A stretch of 64,000 nt of DNA from UBA2336 sp964419145 (GTDB taxonomy: Bacteria > Bacteroidota > Bacteroidia > Cytophagales > Cyclobacteriaceae): NCBI GenBank assembly GCA_964419145.1, contig CAYQOM010000004.1, positions 124,001 to 188,000 on the forward strand. Reading direction: 5' to 3'. Below the pieces are notes generated by a model. It made no database searches. It had not been told where the DNA came from and saw only the letters and a list, made by a program, of their open reading frames with translations. Below, in pieces: positions 35,858 through 44,856 of the stretch. The translations under genes and the position numbers were made by a program. Positions within the stretch are counted from its first letter, which is position 1. Each line of letters opens with the position of its first letter.

Positions 35858-36910
35858 TTAATAACCTGGTAGTTCAACCACTCGCTTTTCTTCACTGCTT
35901 GCAAAGGCCGCATCGATTACGCGCATTACCTGTACACCATCAAGCGCGGTTACGGGCAATTGCTTATCATGAACCAGCGACTGATAGATGCCCTCATAAT
36001 ATTCCATGTAATTGCCGGGCAAACTTTCTATTCTTTCGCGAATAATTTTTCCGTCAACTTCCGTGTGAAGTAAGCCTTGTTCCCCAGATGGCTCAACACC
36101 CCAGTCTGAACCGGTTGGTTTCTTTCCTGCCTGCAAGTCCGCTTCCTGAACATCAGCCCGGGTTTTTAAAAACGATCCTTTCGTTCCATGAACGATATAA
36201 GATGGCGCAGGTTCGCGTACAAAATAACCCGCCCGCAGGCGTACCCGCCATGTTGGGTAATAGAGCAATATTTCAAAATAATCACATACCTGTGAAGCAG
36301 GGCGGGTAATGGAAATATCAGCAAATACAGTCTGGGGCACTCCAAATAAATGCAATGCCTGGTCAATCAAATGCGGGCCAAGATCGTGTACAACACCCGC
36401 ACCAGGGCGTGGCGTTTCCTTGTGCACCTTCGGACTAAGATTCGGATTAAACCGATCGTATGAAAACGAAACTTCTACCAACTCACTCAGAATGCCTCTG
36501 TCAATAATATGCTTAACGGTTTTAAAATCACTATCCCACCTGCGGTTCTGAAAAACGGAAAGCTTACCATTCATTTTTTCCGCGAGTACTTTCAATTCCG
36601 TGGCTTCGGCTGCTGTTGCCGTAAATGCTTTTTCTACTACCGCATGCTTGCCTGCTTCCAGTACTTTCTTTGCCATTTCAAAATGCGTGTACGTAGGTGT
36701 GTTTACAATAACCAGATCAACACGTTCATCGGCCAATAGTGATTCCAGCGAAGCATAACTTTTTGCGTGTGGATAAAATTGCTGAATGGCTTTGGTTGAT
36801 CGCTCCCATGATCCCACCAAGGTGAATCCCGGATGCGCGTCAATAAACGGAGCATGAAATACCCGCCCCGACATACCGAATGAAAGCAGTGCTACACCAA
36901 CCGTTTGCAT
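35858..36910 (-). CDS. Gfo/Idh/MocA family NAD(P)-dependent oxidoreductase
   Basis: 350 residues. N-terminal Rossmann start VGVALLSFGMSGRVFHAPFI, then VDLVIVNTPTYTHFEMAKKVLEAGKHAVVEKAFT with the EKAF form of the family's EKP motif. The C-terminal alpha/beta domain holds HDLGPHLIDQALHLFG, with the conserved catalytic-type Asp/His. Family members oxidise or reduce sugars and related compounds; the substrate cannot be told. It lies after the nqr terminator, so it is not part of that operon. Confidence 0.88.
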   Translation of the reverse strand: MQTVGVALLSFGMSGRVFHAPFIDAHPGFTLVGSWERSTKAIQQFYPHAKSYASLESLLADERVDLVIVNTPTYTHFEMAKKVLEAGKHAVVEKAFTATAAEATELKVLAEKMNGKLSVFQNRRWDSDFKTVKHIIDRGILSELVEVSFSYDRFNPNLSPKVHKETPRPGAGVVHDLGPHLIDQALHLFGVPQTVFADISITRPASQVCDYFEILLYYPTWRVRLRAGYFVREPAPSYIVHGTKGSFLKTRADVQEADLQAGKKPTGSDWGVEPSGEQGLLHTEVDGKIIRERIESLPGNYMEYYEGIYQSLVHDKQLPVTALDGVQVMRVIDAAFASSEEKRVVELPGY

Positions 36911-36953
36911 ACCGGTAAAGGTACGGGTAAGTTTTGAACTCCCTGAAAAAACA

Positions 36954-36981
36954 AAAGGCTTCCGTTTGCACAGAAGCCTTT
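36954..36981 (-). terminator. Strong intrinsic terminator after nqrE
   Basis: AAAGGCTTC and GAAGCCTTT arms (9 bp, perfect) with a 10-base loop, followed on the minus strand by TTTGTTTTTTC. It lies 20 bp past the nqrE stop and closes the nqr operon without an nqrF. Confidence 0.85.
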
Positions 36982-37001
36982 ATCATCAAAAACAATATTT
37001 C

Positions 37002-37616
37002 TTATAACGAGAAGCCCAGGAAGCTCAAGAAGCCTAATGACATCAATCCTACCAAAATAAAGGTGATGCCCAACCCGCGAAGCGGCCCTGGAACGTTTGA
37101 ATATTTCATTTTCTCGCGGATACCGGCCAACGCCACAATCGCCAGCAGCCAGCCAATACCTGAACCTAATCCAAACACAGTAGCTTCTGACAACGTGTAA
37201 GAGCGACCGATCATAAACAACGCGCCACCAAGAATCGCACAGTTTACCGCAATCAACGGAAGGAAGATACCGAGAGAACCATACAAAGCCGGTGAAAATT
37301 TTTCAATCGCCATTTCGGTTAATTGCACCATAGAAGCAATTACGGCAATGAATACAATGAATTGCAAAAAGGTCAGGTCAACCGTGGCCAGTTCAGGACT
37401 GATCCACGCCAGTGAACCCTGATTTAAAATGTGGTTTTGGATTAACCAGTTGATGGGAACAGTGAAACCCAATACAAACACAACGGCCACACCTAAACCA
37501 AAAGCAGTTTTTACTTTTTTAGAAACGGCCAGGTATGAACACATGCCTAAGAAATAGGCAAAGATCATGTTGTCAATAAAAATGGAGCGTACGCCTATGC
37601 TGATAAGATTTTCCAT
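37002..37616 (-). CDS. nqrE: Na+-translocating NADH:quinone reductase subunit E
   Basis: 204 residues with six membrane helices; SIFIDNMIFAYFLGMCSYLAVSKK and NCAILGGALFMIGRS contain the two inward cysteines that hold the membrane Fe-S centre between NqrD and NqrE. Last gene of the nqr operon here; a terminator follows and no nqrF is present downstream. It is 12 bp from nqrD. Confidence 0.95.
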   Translation of the reverse strand: MENLISIGVRSIFIDNMIFAYFLGMCSYLAVSKKVKTAFGLGVAVVFVLGFTVPINWLIQNHILNQGSLAWISPELATVDLTFLQFIVFIAVIASMVQLTEMAIEKFSPALYGSLGIFLPLIAVNCAILGGALFMIGRSYTLSEATVFGLGSGIGWLLAIVALAGIREKMKYSNVPGPLRGLGITFILVGLMSLGFLSFLGFSL

Positions 37617-37628
37617 AATGCCTATTGA

Positions 37629-38288
37629 TTAACCTTCGCGATAACCATTTAATGAACGTTGTACCCAAATGATGATGCCCACTACAATACAGGCACCAGC
37701 CGGTAACAATAACAATCCGTTTCCAGGATACTTGAGTCCGATGGATTCAAAAACCTTAAATCCAAAAATTGCGCCCGAACCAAACAACTCACGGAAGAAG
37801 GCCACGATCATCAGAATAAGTCCGTAGCCCAATCCATTACCCAATGCATCGAATAAAGATGGTATGGGTTTGTTTGCCATGGCAAAAGCCTCCAGGCGAC
37901 CCATTACAATACAGTTTGTAATAATCAACCCAACAAAAACCGAAAGCTGCTTTGAAACATCGTACACAAAAGCTTTCAACACCTGGTCGACAATAATTAC
38001 AAACGTTGCAATTACTGCCAACTGTACAACGATACGAATACGTGATGGTATGGTATTCCTGATTGATGACACCACCAGGCTCGACATCATGGTTACCACC
38101 ACCAAACTCACCGCCATGGTAAAGGCCGGTTTCATTTGCGTGGTTACCGCGAGGGCCGAACAGATACCCAACACCTGAACGGTAATCGGGTTGTCAATAT
38201 CCAATGGATTGGAGACGAGCTTACGGTTCTTTTTCGAGAACAGCGGTTCGCTCTTTACTTCTTTTACTTCAGCTACTTCAGTACTCAT
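37629..38288 (-). CDS. nqrD: Na+-translocating NADH:quinone reductase subunit D
   Basis: 219 residues, six membrane helices; VQVLGICSALAVTTQMKP and IITNCIVMGRLEAFA carry the paired cysteines matching those of NqrE. The N-terminal 25 residues are charged and cytoplasmic. It starts 2 bp after nqrC. Confidence 0.95.
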   Translation of the reverse strand: MSTEVAEVKEVKSEPLFSKKNRKLVSNPLDIDNPITVQVLGICSALAVTTQMKPAFTMAVSLVVVTMMSSLVVSSIRNTIPSRIRIVVQLAVIATFVIIVDQVLKAFVYDVSKQLSVFVGLIITNCIVMGRLEAFAMANKPIPSLFDALGNGLGYGLILMIVAFFRELFGSGAIFGFKVFESIGLKYPGNGLLLLPAGACIVVGIIIWVQRSLNGYREG

Positions 38289-38290
38289 AG

Positions 38291-39085
38291 TTACTTCGTT
38301 TCGTCTGATGATTCTGTTTCTGTTTCTTCAACTGCAGGTTCTTCCACTACTTCCTCTACTTTCGCAGAAGCACTGCCGGCTTTCACCTTCTTCAGGTAAT
38401 TTTCATACAAGGAAAGGTAGCTCGATAACATGGTGTTTACGCCTTTTGCCGTAAGTGTGGCGCCAGACATTCCGTCAACCTTGTGCACATCATTGGAGTA
38501 GTCAACGCCCTCTCCTTTCATCATGGTAACGGCAACCAACGTTGCGCCATCATAAATGGATTTGCCTTTGTAGCGATCCTGAATTTCCTTTGAATCGATA
38601 CGGGCACCCAAACCTGGTGTTTCTGCTTTGTGTTGAAACGATACACCTTGAATGGTATTCATATCTTCCTGCAAGGCTACAAATCCCCAGATGTTATCCC
38701 ACAAGCCAAAACCAAACACAGGTAGCACTACGAAGTCAATTTTATCGGGGTTGCTTTCGTTGCGGAATTCGTACACGGGCAACTTGCGTTGATCAGCCGG
38801 CTTCTTGTATTCGGCCAACACCACCACATCGGCAGCATTCACACCCTCAACAACATTACCACTTGCATCTATCACAAAGGATTTCACTTTGCTGGCGTAC
38901 ACTTCTTCAACGTTGGTGTTTTTATCCACCGTCATCACGGTACCCAGAATATTTTTCTTTTGCTCCAGGGCAATGTTCGCCTGCTGACGATCCTTTAAAC
39001 CTTCAGAAGCAAGTGCCAGCAAGCCACCGCAGATAACGGTAAGCGCGGCAGCATATAATACGATGTATAAATTAGATTGTCGCAC
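38291..39085 (-). CDS. nqrC: Na+-translocating NADH:quinone reductase subunit C
   Basis: 264 residues: an N-terminal membrane helix and an FMN domain. DGMSGATLTAKG gives Thr210 as the covalent FMN site. The C-terminal 30 residues are Glu/Ser/Thr-rich (EVVEEPAVEETETESSDETK), an extension not seen in Vibrio NqrC. It overlaps nqrB by 14 bp. Confidence 0.95.
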   Translation of the reverse strand: MRQSNLYIVLYAAALTVICGGLLALASEGLKDRQQANIALEQKKNILGTVMTVDKNTNVEEVYASKVKSFVIDASGNVVEGVNAADVVVLAEYKKPADQRKLPVYEFRNESNPDKIDFVVLPVFGFGLWDNIWGFVALQEDMNTIQGVSFQHKAETPGLGARIDSKEIQDRYKGKSIYDGATLVAVTMMKGEGVDYSNDVHKVDGMSGATLTAKGVNTMLSSYLSLYENYLKKVKAGSASAKVEEVVEEPAVEETETESSDETK

Positions 39086-40274
39086 GTTTTAATCTCCGTT
39101 TTTTGTTTGCATTAACAACTACGTAATCTATTAAAGGAGCCATCACGTTCATGAACAGGATGGCTAACATAATACCTTCCGGGTAAGCCGGGTTGAACAC
39201 GCGGATCAACACCGTTAAAATTCCAATCAATAAACCGTACACCCATTTACCGGCTTCGGTCTGTGCAGCCGTTACGGGATCGGTAGCCATAAACACGGCA
39301 CCGAATGCCAATCCACCTATCACCAGGTGATAGTGAGCAGGCATGGCCATGAATTCATTCACGGCAACCAGGTTCAGGAATGCACCCATTCCATACGCAC
39401 CGGCAAAAACACTTGCAATGATTTTCCAGCTACCCACACCGGTAACTACCAAAATCAATGCACCGATCAAACACATGAAGGTAGAGGTTTCACCAATACT
39501 GCCCGGCATAAAGCCAAAGAACATGTTGGAGAAACTATAGAGCTCATTGGCCCAACCTGAGCCAAATGAATTGAATGCCTGCACCACACTTTCGCCATCG
39601 GTTGAAGCCTGTGCGGCAACAGCCAACGGAGTGGCGCCAGAATAACCGGCAACCGTTTTTGCGCCTTCCGGCAGATACGTCCACACCTCACCGGAAATTT
39701 GAAGCGGATACGCAAAGTATAGGAACGCACGCGCAGTAAGCGCTACGTTTAAAATATTCATTCCCGTTCCACCAAAGGCTTCTTTGGCAATAACCACAGC
39801 AAAAATGCTGGCCACGGCTACTTGCCACAACGGAATATCCGGAGGCATAACCAATGGAATAAGCATACCGGTAACCAGGTATCCTTCGTTAAGCGGGTGT
39901 TTGCGTAGCACCACAAAAACAACTTCAACAAGTCCGCCTGCTACATACGCTACAATAACAATGGGAAGTACTTTTAATAATCCGGTTCCAATCATGGCAC
40001 CCAGCGCCATTTGCTCGCCCGTTGCCAGGGCATGCTGGTAACCCACGTTGTATATCCCAAACGCAAGGCACGGAATCATAGCAATGACAACCGTCATCAT
40101 TAAACGCTTCAAATCCACGGCATCGCGGATTTGCGCACCCGTTGCCGGGGTTACGGTATTGGGTGAATAATTAAACGTATCAAATGCTTCAAACAAGTAG
40201 AAGTATTTGTGGTACTTGCCACCCTTTTCGAAGTTATGCTTGGCTTTGTCCAGTGTATCGCGTAAAAACTTCAT
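39072..40274 (-). CDS. nqrB: Na+-translocating NADH:quinone reductase subunit B
   Basis: 400 residues, about ten membrane helices. GYSGATPLAV places Thr215 as the covalent FMN site; the N-terminal KGGKYHKYFYLFEAFDTF and GGTGMNILNVALTARAFLYFAYP are typical. It carries the Na+ channel and the quinone site region. It starts 1 bp after nqrA. Confidence 0.96.
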   Translation of the reverse strand: MKFLRDTLDKAKHNFEKGGKYHKYFYLFEAFDTFNYSPNTVTPATGAQIRDAVDLKRLMMTVVIAMIPCLAFGIYNVGYQHALATGEQMALGAMIGTGLLKVLPIVIVAYVAGGLVEVVFVVLRKHPLNEGYLVTGMLIPLVMPPDIPLWQVAVASIFAVVIAKEAFGGTGMNILNVALTARAFLYFAYPLQISGEVWTYLPEGAKTVAGYSGATPLAVAAQASTDGESVVQAFNSFGSGWANELYSFSNMFFGFMPGSIGETSTFMCLIGALILVVTGVGSWKIIASVFAGAYGMGAFLNLVAVNEFMAMPAHYHLVIGGLAFGAVFMATDPVTAAQTEAGKWVYGLLIGILTVLIRVFNPAYPEGIMLAILFMNVMAPLIDYVVVNANKKRRLKRATI

Positions 40275-40275
40275 A

Positions 40276-41640
40276 TCAACTGTTCAGCATTAAATCAATT
40301 CCTTCTCTAACTATATTCTGCACATTGTGCTTGGAAACATCCACAAACTCGCACAGGGCCAGGTCTTCTTCAATAACCTCGTAAATGCCCAACGCTTCCA
40401 TCTCATCGTAATCTTCGGCTATGATAGACTTTAACAAATAAGTCGGCAGAATGTCCATTGGGGTAACCTGCTCAAACACACCGGTTTGAACAAAGGCACG
40501 AGGCTCACCCCGCATGTTGCTATCCAACACAAATTCTTTTTTCGGATTCAGGAAAGATAACAATCCAAAAGCCCGATGAACACTGAGTTTATTCGTAGTG
40601 GGCTTAATCCATCCCAGAAACTCAAAATAATCACCTTCAGGTATTACTGAAATCACGTGATCGAAATGCCCGAGGTAACCTTCTTTGCCGATGTTGGTAC
40701 CGGTAAGCACATTACCCGAAACAACACGCACATGATCTTGCTTTAAATTATTGTTTAGAAACTTGTTTACACAAGCGCCTGAATGCGTGAGGTAATACTG
40801 CGGCTCCTTCACTTCCGATCCGGCCACAGCCACCACTTTTGATGTATCGTAAATTCCGTTGAGGAAAAGCTTACCGATCTGAATCACACCAGCAGGTGAA
40901 ATTGTCCAGATCACATCTCCTTTATTAATGGGATCAAGGTGGTGAATCTGAACACCCACGCAACCTGACGGATGCGGGCCGGAGAATTTGTTTAACTCCG
41001 CTCCCTTTACTTGTGAGAAAACAGGTGAAATTTCGCGCTCGGAGTGAACATTTACATGAACAAGCCCCGAAGTGAACTTCTTCAAAATATCTACACCCAC
41101 CTGGAAGTAGTGCTCCTGCCCTTTATAGATGACGTTGTAATCTGCGGCAAGCGGACTTGAATCGAAAGCTGAGATAAATATAGACTTGGGCTTTTCAGCC
41201 GGATCAGCAACGATACCAAACGGACGTTGCACCAGGTTTACCCATACCCCGCTTTTCAACATTTGCTCCTGTGCCTGCTCGCGATTCAGGTTGGCTATGT
41301 CGGAAACAGAGTACTTGTTGAATGGCACGTACTCGATTTGCTTGTCAGCCAGAATTTTTACTTCCAGCAACTTGCGCTTCTCTCCACGCTTAACTTCAAC
41401 CACCTCACCACTTACAGGAGCGGTGAATACTATATTGCTGTGTCTTTTATCGTGAAACAGTACAGCACCTGCTTTTACATTGTCGCCTTCCTGAACGACC
41501 ACTTTAGGCATGTAAATGCCATGAAAATCAGTGGGTTTTACGGCAAATGTTTCAGGTTGTTCAATACTGGCAATTTTAGGTGCGGCTTTTCCTGCAAGAT
41601 TAATGTCAAAGCCCTTCTTTAACCGGATGAATTTGCCCAT
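40276..41640 (-). CDS. nqrA: Na+-translocating NADH:quinone reductase subunit A
   Basis: 454 residues. IRLKKGFDINLAGKA at the start, GPHPSGCVGVQIHHLDPI in the middle and NMRGEPRAFVQTGVFEQVTPMDILPTYLL near the end are NqrA signatures. This cytoplasmic subunit is involved in quinone reduction. First gene of the nqr operon; upstream lies cmk on the same strand with a probable terminator between. Confidence 0.95.
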   Translation of the reverse strand: MGKFIRLKKGFDINLAGKAAPKIASIEQPETFAVKPTDFHGIYMPKVVVQEGDNVKAGAVLFHDKRHSNIVFTAPVSGEVVEVKRGEKRKLLEVKILADKQIEYVPFNKYSVSDIANLNREQAQEQMLKSGVWVNLVQRPFGIVADPAEKPKSIFISAFDSSPLAADYNVIYKGQEHYFQVGVDILKKFTSGLVHVNVHSEREISPVFSQVKGAELNKFSGPHPSGCVGVQIHHLDPINKGDVIWTISPAGVIQIGKLFLNGIYDTSKVVAVAGSEVKEPQYYLTHSGACVNKFLNNNLKQDHVRVVSGNVLTGTNIGKEGYLGHFDHVISVIPEGDYFEFLGWIKPTTNKLSVHRAFGLLSFLNPKKEFVLDSNMRGEPRAFVQTGVFEQVTPMDILPTYLLKSIIAEDYDEMEALGIYEVIEEDLALCEFVDVSKHNVQNIVREGIDLMLNS

Positions 41641-41710
41641 GCGTTACGGGGTAATTTTGATTTGATCGGGGGCAAAATTAGTGATTAAAACGATATTAAA
41701 AAGGCTTTTT

Positions 41711-41726
41711 GGTGCTGGTTGGCACC
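41711..41726 (-). terminator. Probable terminator between cmk and nqrA
   Basis: GGTGC-TGGTTG-GCACC hairpin, then on the minus strand AAAAAGCCTTTTT, itself self-complementary with a T5 end. It would end the cmk transcript before the nqr operon. Confidence 0.45.
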
Positions 41727-41765
41727 TGATTTTCGGCAGTAAAAATTATGTTTAACGAGGCCCCG

Positions 41766-42467
41766 TTAGCGGGTTGTTTTTCGCACCGAAACGATCTTCG
41801 AAAAGGCCAGTCGAACCACCTCATCCACCTGCTCATCGATGGTGATGTGCGTGGTGTCAATCACAATGGCGTCTTCGGCCTGTCGCAGCGGACTTTCAGC
41901 CCGTGTGGTGTCAATGTGATCGCGCTTTTTGATGTTTTCAATCACCTCATCCAGGTCAACCAGCCGCTCTTGCGCCAGCCATTCCTGTTGCCTGCGAAAA
42001 GCCCTCACCATCATATCGGCTGTCATAAACAATTTCAGTTCGGCTTGCGGAAATACCACGGTGCCGATGTCGCGGCCATCCATCACAATGCCCCTCTCCT
42101 TTCCCAGTTTGCGTTGCTGTGCCACCATCGCTTCACGCACTTCTTTTATGGCACTCACCGGACTCACCTGTTCTGACACACGCAACTGGCGGATTTCTTC
42201 TTCCACACTCAGTCCGTTCAGGAACGTTTCGGTTATGCCTTTTGCATTTATTTTAAAAGAGATGTTGATCTGTTGAAGCGCACGATGTACTTCTCTCGGG
42301 TTGGTGAGCGCTACATGATGATCGAGAAAATACAACGTAACCGCCCGGTACATGGCGCCCGAGTCGATGTAGCGGTAACCCAATATTTTGGCTACCTCCT
42401 TGGCCGTGGTGCTTTTACCACAGGCGGAGTATCCGTCTATCGCAATAACAATCTTACTCAGGTTCAT
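41766..42467 (-). CDS. cmk: Cytidylate kinase
   Basis: 233 residues from the ATG at 42467. P-loop IAIDGYSACGKSTTAKEVA, then YIDSGAMYRAVTLYFL and MDGRDIGTVVFPQAELKLFMTA are diagnostic; KKRDHIDTTRAESPLRQAEDAIVIDTT is the lid region. It phosphorylates CMP and dCMP. Its ATG overlaps by 1 bp the stop of the small lipoprotein gene upstream (TGATG), so the two are translationally coupled. Confidence 0.95.
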   Translation of the reverse strand: MNLSKIVIAIDGYSACGKSTTAKEVAKILGYRYIDSGAMYRAVTLYFLDHHVALTNPREVHRALQQINISFKINAKGITETFLNGLSVEEEIRQLRVSEQVSPVSAIKEVREAMVAQQRKLGKERGIVMDGRDIGTVVFPQAELKLFMTADMMVRAFRRQQEWLAQERLVDLDEVIENIKKRDHIDTTRAESPLRQAEDAIVIDTTHITIDEQVDEVVRLAFSKIVSVRKTTR

Positions 42468-42610
42468 CAGCAGTCTTTTTGCGGACAAGGAATGGGTTTG
42501 CCGGGCTTCAGGCGCTTATGCTTCTTTTGCGAGGCGCAATCGCTGAACAGCAAGGCGGATAACAAGATCAAAACCAGGGAAATTCGCTTGAACAACACGG
42601 CACTTTTCAT
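42467..42610 (-). CDS. Small lipoprotein, 47 residues, upstream of cmk
   Basis: A short gene read from the ATG at 42610: MKSAVLFKRISLVLILLSAL, then LFSDCASQKKHKRLKPGKP and IPCPQKDC, then TGA. It has a basic start, a hydrophobic stretch, and a lipobox-like LFSDC with a Lys/Pro-rich tail, so it is probably a small lipoprotein. The stop overlaps the cmk start (TGATG). No homologue is recognised. Confidence 0.65.
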   Translation of the reverse strand: MKSAVLFKRISLVLILLSALLFSDCASQKKHKRLKPGKPIPCPQKDC

Positions 42611-42639
42611 ACCGGCAAGTTAGGATGAAACGGGGATTT

Positions 42640-43185
42640 TGGAAACACTTTCACCCCCTCCGTCCTGTGGACACCTTCCCCCTCAGGGGGAGGAAGGGGA
42701 TAAAGAACCACCCCCGGTCCCTCCTTGTCAGGAGGGGAGTTGTGTAGAACTTACCATCTTGGTTTAAATTTCAAGCTCCAGAGGAGCGTAATCTTATTAG
42801 ATGAAAATGTAATTATTTTTCAAGCTTCGTAGGAGCGGCATCTGATTTAAGAAAAATGAAATAGTAAAAACCACCCCCGGCCCCTCCTTGTCAGGAGGGG
42901 AGTTGTGTAGAACTTACCATCTTGGTTTAAATTTCAAGCTCCAGAGGAGCNNNNNNNNNNNNNNNNNNNNNNNNNNNNNNNNNNNNNNNNNNNNNNNNNN
43001 NNNNNNNNNNNNNNNNNNNNNNNNNNNNNNNNNNNNNNNNNNNNNNNNNNAGGGGAGTTGTGTAGAACTTACCATCTTGGTTTAAATTTCAAGCTCCAGA
43101 GGAGCGTAATCTTATTAGCTGAAAATGTAATTGTTTTTCAAGCTCCGTAGGAGCGGCATCTGATTTTAGAAAGATGAAATAGTAA
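42640..43185. repeat. Array of the 163-bp three-hairpin repeat, inverted copy 2, broken by a gap
   Basis: Unit starts (ACCACCCCCGG...) at 42707 and 42870, a 163-bp period; a further copy begins after the N run with the same AGGGGAGTTGTGTAGAACTTACC. Each unit has hairpin A (CCCCTCCTTGTCAGGAGGGG) and two GAGC hairpins (CTCCAGAGGAG, CTTCGTAGGAGC). Orientation is opposite to the array at 34605-35228. An imperfect leader at 42655-42700 (CTTCCCCCTCAGGGGGAGG) is a related hairpin. No gene is supported between 42611 and 43190. Confidence 0.8.
42951..43050. other. 100-base assembly gap (N) inside the repeat array
   Basis: Exactly 100 N, the usual placeholder for unknown length. It interrupts identical tandem repeat units, so the true number of units is unknown. 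Confidence 0.95.
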
Positions 43186-43190
43186 TGTAG

Positions 43191-43868
43191 TCATTTCTGA
43201 TAGCTCATCCTGAACCCAATCTTCTGCCCGCCACCCAAATCGGGGGTATGCTCCAGTTTTTGGTGAAGGGTAATAAACCGCACTTGCGGATACGGCATGG
43301 CCATCAAATCATTTTCAATGGCAATGGCCAGCGCCAGTTTCACCAACGCGTTCAGGTTTTCGCGCTGCAGCGGACCGTCCGAAACTTTGTTGAATAAAAA
43401 CGACAGTTGCCCCTCGCCTTCAACAAAAAACCGATTTTCGTGATTGACCATCAATCGCGCAAGCAAATAACCCGGGTCGTTGATGCGGTTAAACTTCAAT
43501 GAATCGGCCATGAAGTTGTAGATCATGATCTGCCCGTAGTAGCGGTTGTATTCATTCTGCCGCGTGTAGGTGTCCTTCATCACAAAATGCTCTTCATCAA
43601 ACGTGACCACGTTGGTGTGCAACACAAAAATCAACAGATCGCCCGCCACCTTAACATGAAACTCGTGCTCGTTTATGATGTTAAATGCAACCGTAACATC
43701 ATCATCACCGGGATGCGCCTTTTTTTGTAACTCCTGCACAATACGCGCGGCCTCCTCTTTTAACATCGTGAAGGCTTCCAGCAGGTGCTTGTAGGTTTTT
43801 TGTTTTGCGGTCGACTTACTCTCCAGCAGTTGGGTGATGTAATCGATGTGATCCTGATCGTTTTCCAT
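43191..43868 (-). CDS. Conserved protein of unknown function
   Basis: 225 residues, cytoplasmic, no membrane segment. An N-terminal helix (HIDYITQLLESKSTAKQKTYKHLLEAFTMLKEEAARIVQEL) leads into a mixed alpha/beta body with FHVKVAGDLLIFVLHTNVVTF and MIYNFMADSLKFNRINDPGYLLARLMVN. I do not recognise a family or catalytic residues. It stands alone beside the repeat array and reads toward it. Confidence 0.7.
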   Translation of the reverse strand: MENDQDHIDYITQLLESKSTAKQKTYKHLLEAFTMLKEEAARIVQELQKKAHPGDDDVTVAFNIINEHEFHVKVAGDLLIFVLHTNVVTFDEEHFVMKDTYTRQNEYNRYYGQIMIYNFMADSLKFNRINDPGYLLARLMVNHENRFFVEGEGQLSFLFNKVSDGPLQRENLNALVKLALAIAIENDLMAMPYPQVRFITLHQKLEHTPDLGGGQKIGFRMSYQK

Positions 43869-43999
43869 GATTATGCGTTGAGGTATGCAAAATAAGGAAA
43901 TTACTACACCGATACTGTAATTTTACGTGAACGCGGGCGTCTGATTTTGCGTTACAGCAATAACCGTTTTAACTTAATGATCCAATAACACCCGCACGT

Positions 44000-44272
44000 A
44001 TGGCAGACGAAACAAAAGAAGGCAAAGCCGAAACACTTTTTCAAAACTTTGGCAAAAAGGTTGATAAGTTCATGGAGGAACTGAACGAAGCAGGCGGCAA
44101 ACTCAATAAAGAGTTTGAAGACAAATATGAAGACCTGAAACAAGCTGCTGAGAAACTAAAAGCCCAGGCCGAAAACAAAGACCGCTGGAAGGAAGTAGAA
44201 AGCAGCCTGAAGCGTGCCGGCAAAGAATTGGAGAATGCCGTGAAGGCTGCGTTTAAGAAGAAGCAGGATTAA
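44000..44272 (+). CDS. Small charged coiled-coil protein
   Basis: 90 residues, strongly helical and rich in Lys and Glu (KKVDKFMEELNEAGGKL, DKYEDLKQAAEKLKAQAE). It resembles small Bacteroidota YtxH/late-embryogenesis-like stress proteins in composition, but no specific family can be assigned. Starts with MADETKEGKAE. It has no signal peptide. Confidence 0.6.
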   Translation: MADETKEGKAETLFQNFGKKVDKFMEELNEAGGKLNKEFEDKYEDLKQAAEKLKAQAENKDRWKEVESSLKRAGKELENAVKAAFKKKQD

Positions 44273-44373
44273 AAATTATTAGGTTCAGCGAACTGTTCAG
44301 GAATACAACACGCGAGTAGGCTGTAAAATTTTAATATGATAATCTACATTTTGCAGATTATTTAGTAAAGTTT

Positions 44374-44838
44374 TTACATTTTTATCTGTCCGTTGTTCAA
44401 CAACCAATGATCCCAATCCTCCATCACATCGGCTTGTTGCTCCATGCGCCAACGGCCCTGTTCGTAGGTTAAATACAGCAACACATGGTCTTTCAGCTTC
44501 AGGCAAAGCCAATCGTTTGAAGCAGCTTGATACTCAAAGTCAAAACAATCGGTTCGGGTGTTGAGCGCATCAACCAGAAATTGATACGTTTTGTGTTTTT
44601 CCTTTTCACGGGCCAGGTACTCCGGGTCCATCAACAAATCACCAATCAGGTAATGGTGGTTGCTGCGCTGATACAGGTACCACGTACAAGCTTCCGATTC
44701 TAATATCAAACCTGCACTCTGTGGTTTTATAAAACGGGCAAAAGCTTTCGTGCTACGCAAGGCAACTTTCAACTTGCCCGGCCGTGTTGCCTTTCTGCCG
44801 CAACTGCAGAGTTTGAAATTTCCGTTGGGTTGACACAT
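44374..44838 (-). CDS. Protein of unknown function with N-terminal Cys cluster
   Basis: 154 residues. The first 15 residues hold Cys2, Cys11 and Cys13 (KLCSCGRKATRPGK), which could bind zinc as in SEC-C-like tips, but the rest is not a SecA tail or a YchJ protein. The body has aromatic-rich strands (TWYLYQRSNHHYLIGDLL, DHVLLYLTYEQGRWRME). No function can be given. Confidence 0.55.
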   Translation of the reverse strand: MCQPNGNFKLCSCGRKATRPGKLKVALRSTKAFARFIKPQSAGLILESEACTWYLYQRSNHHYLIGDLLMDPEYLAREKEKHKTYQFLVDALNTRTDCFDFEYQAASNDWLCLKLKDHVLLYLTYEQGRWRMEQQADVMEDWDHWLLNNGQIKM

Positions 44839-44856
44839 GAGGGAATGGCACTAAAG

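Noticed and set aside
42707..43180. CRISPR array
   Set aside because: Units are 163 bp, repeat whole with internal hairpins, and have no unique spacers or cas genes.
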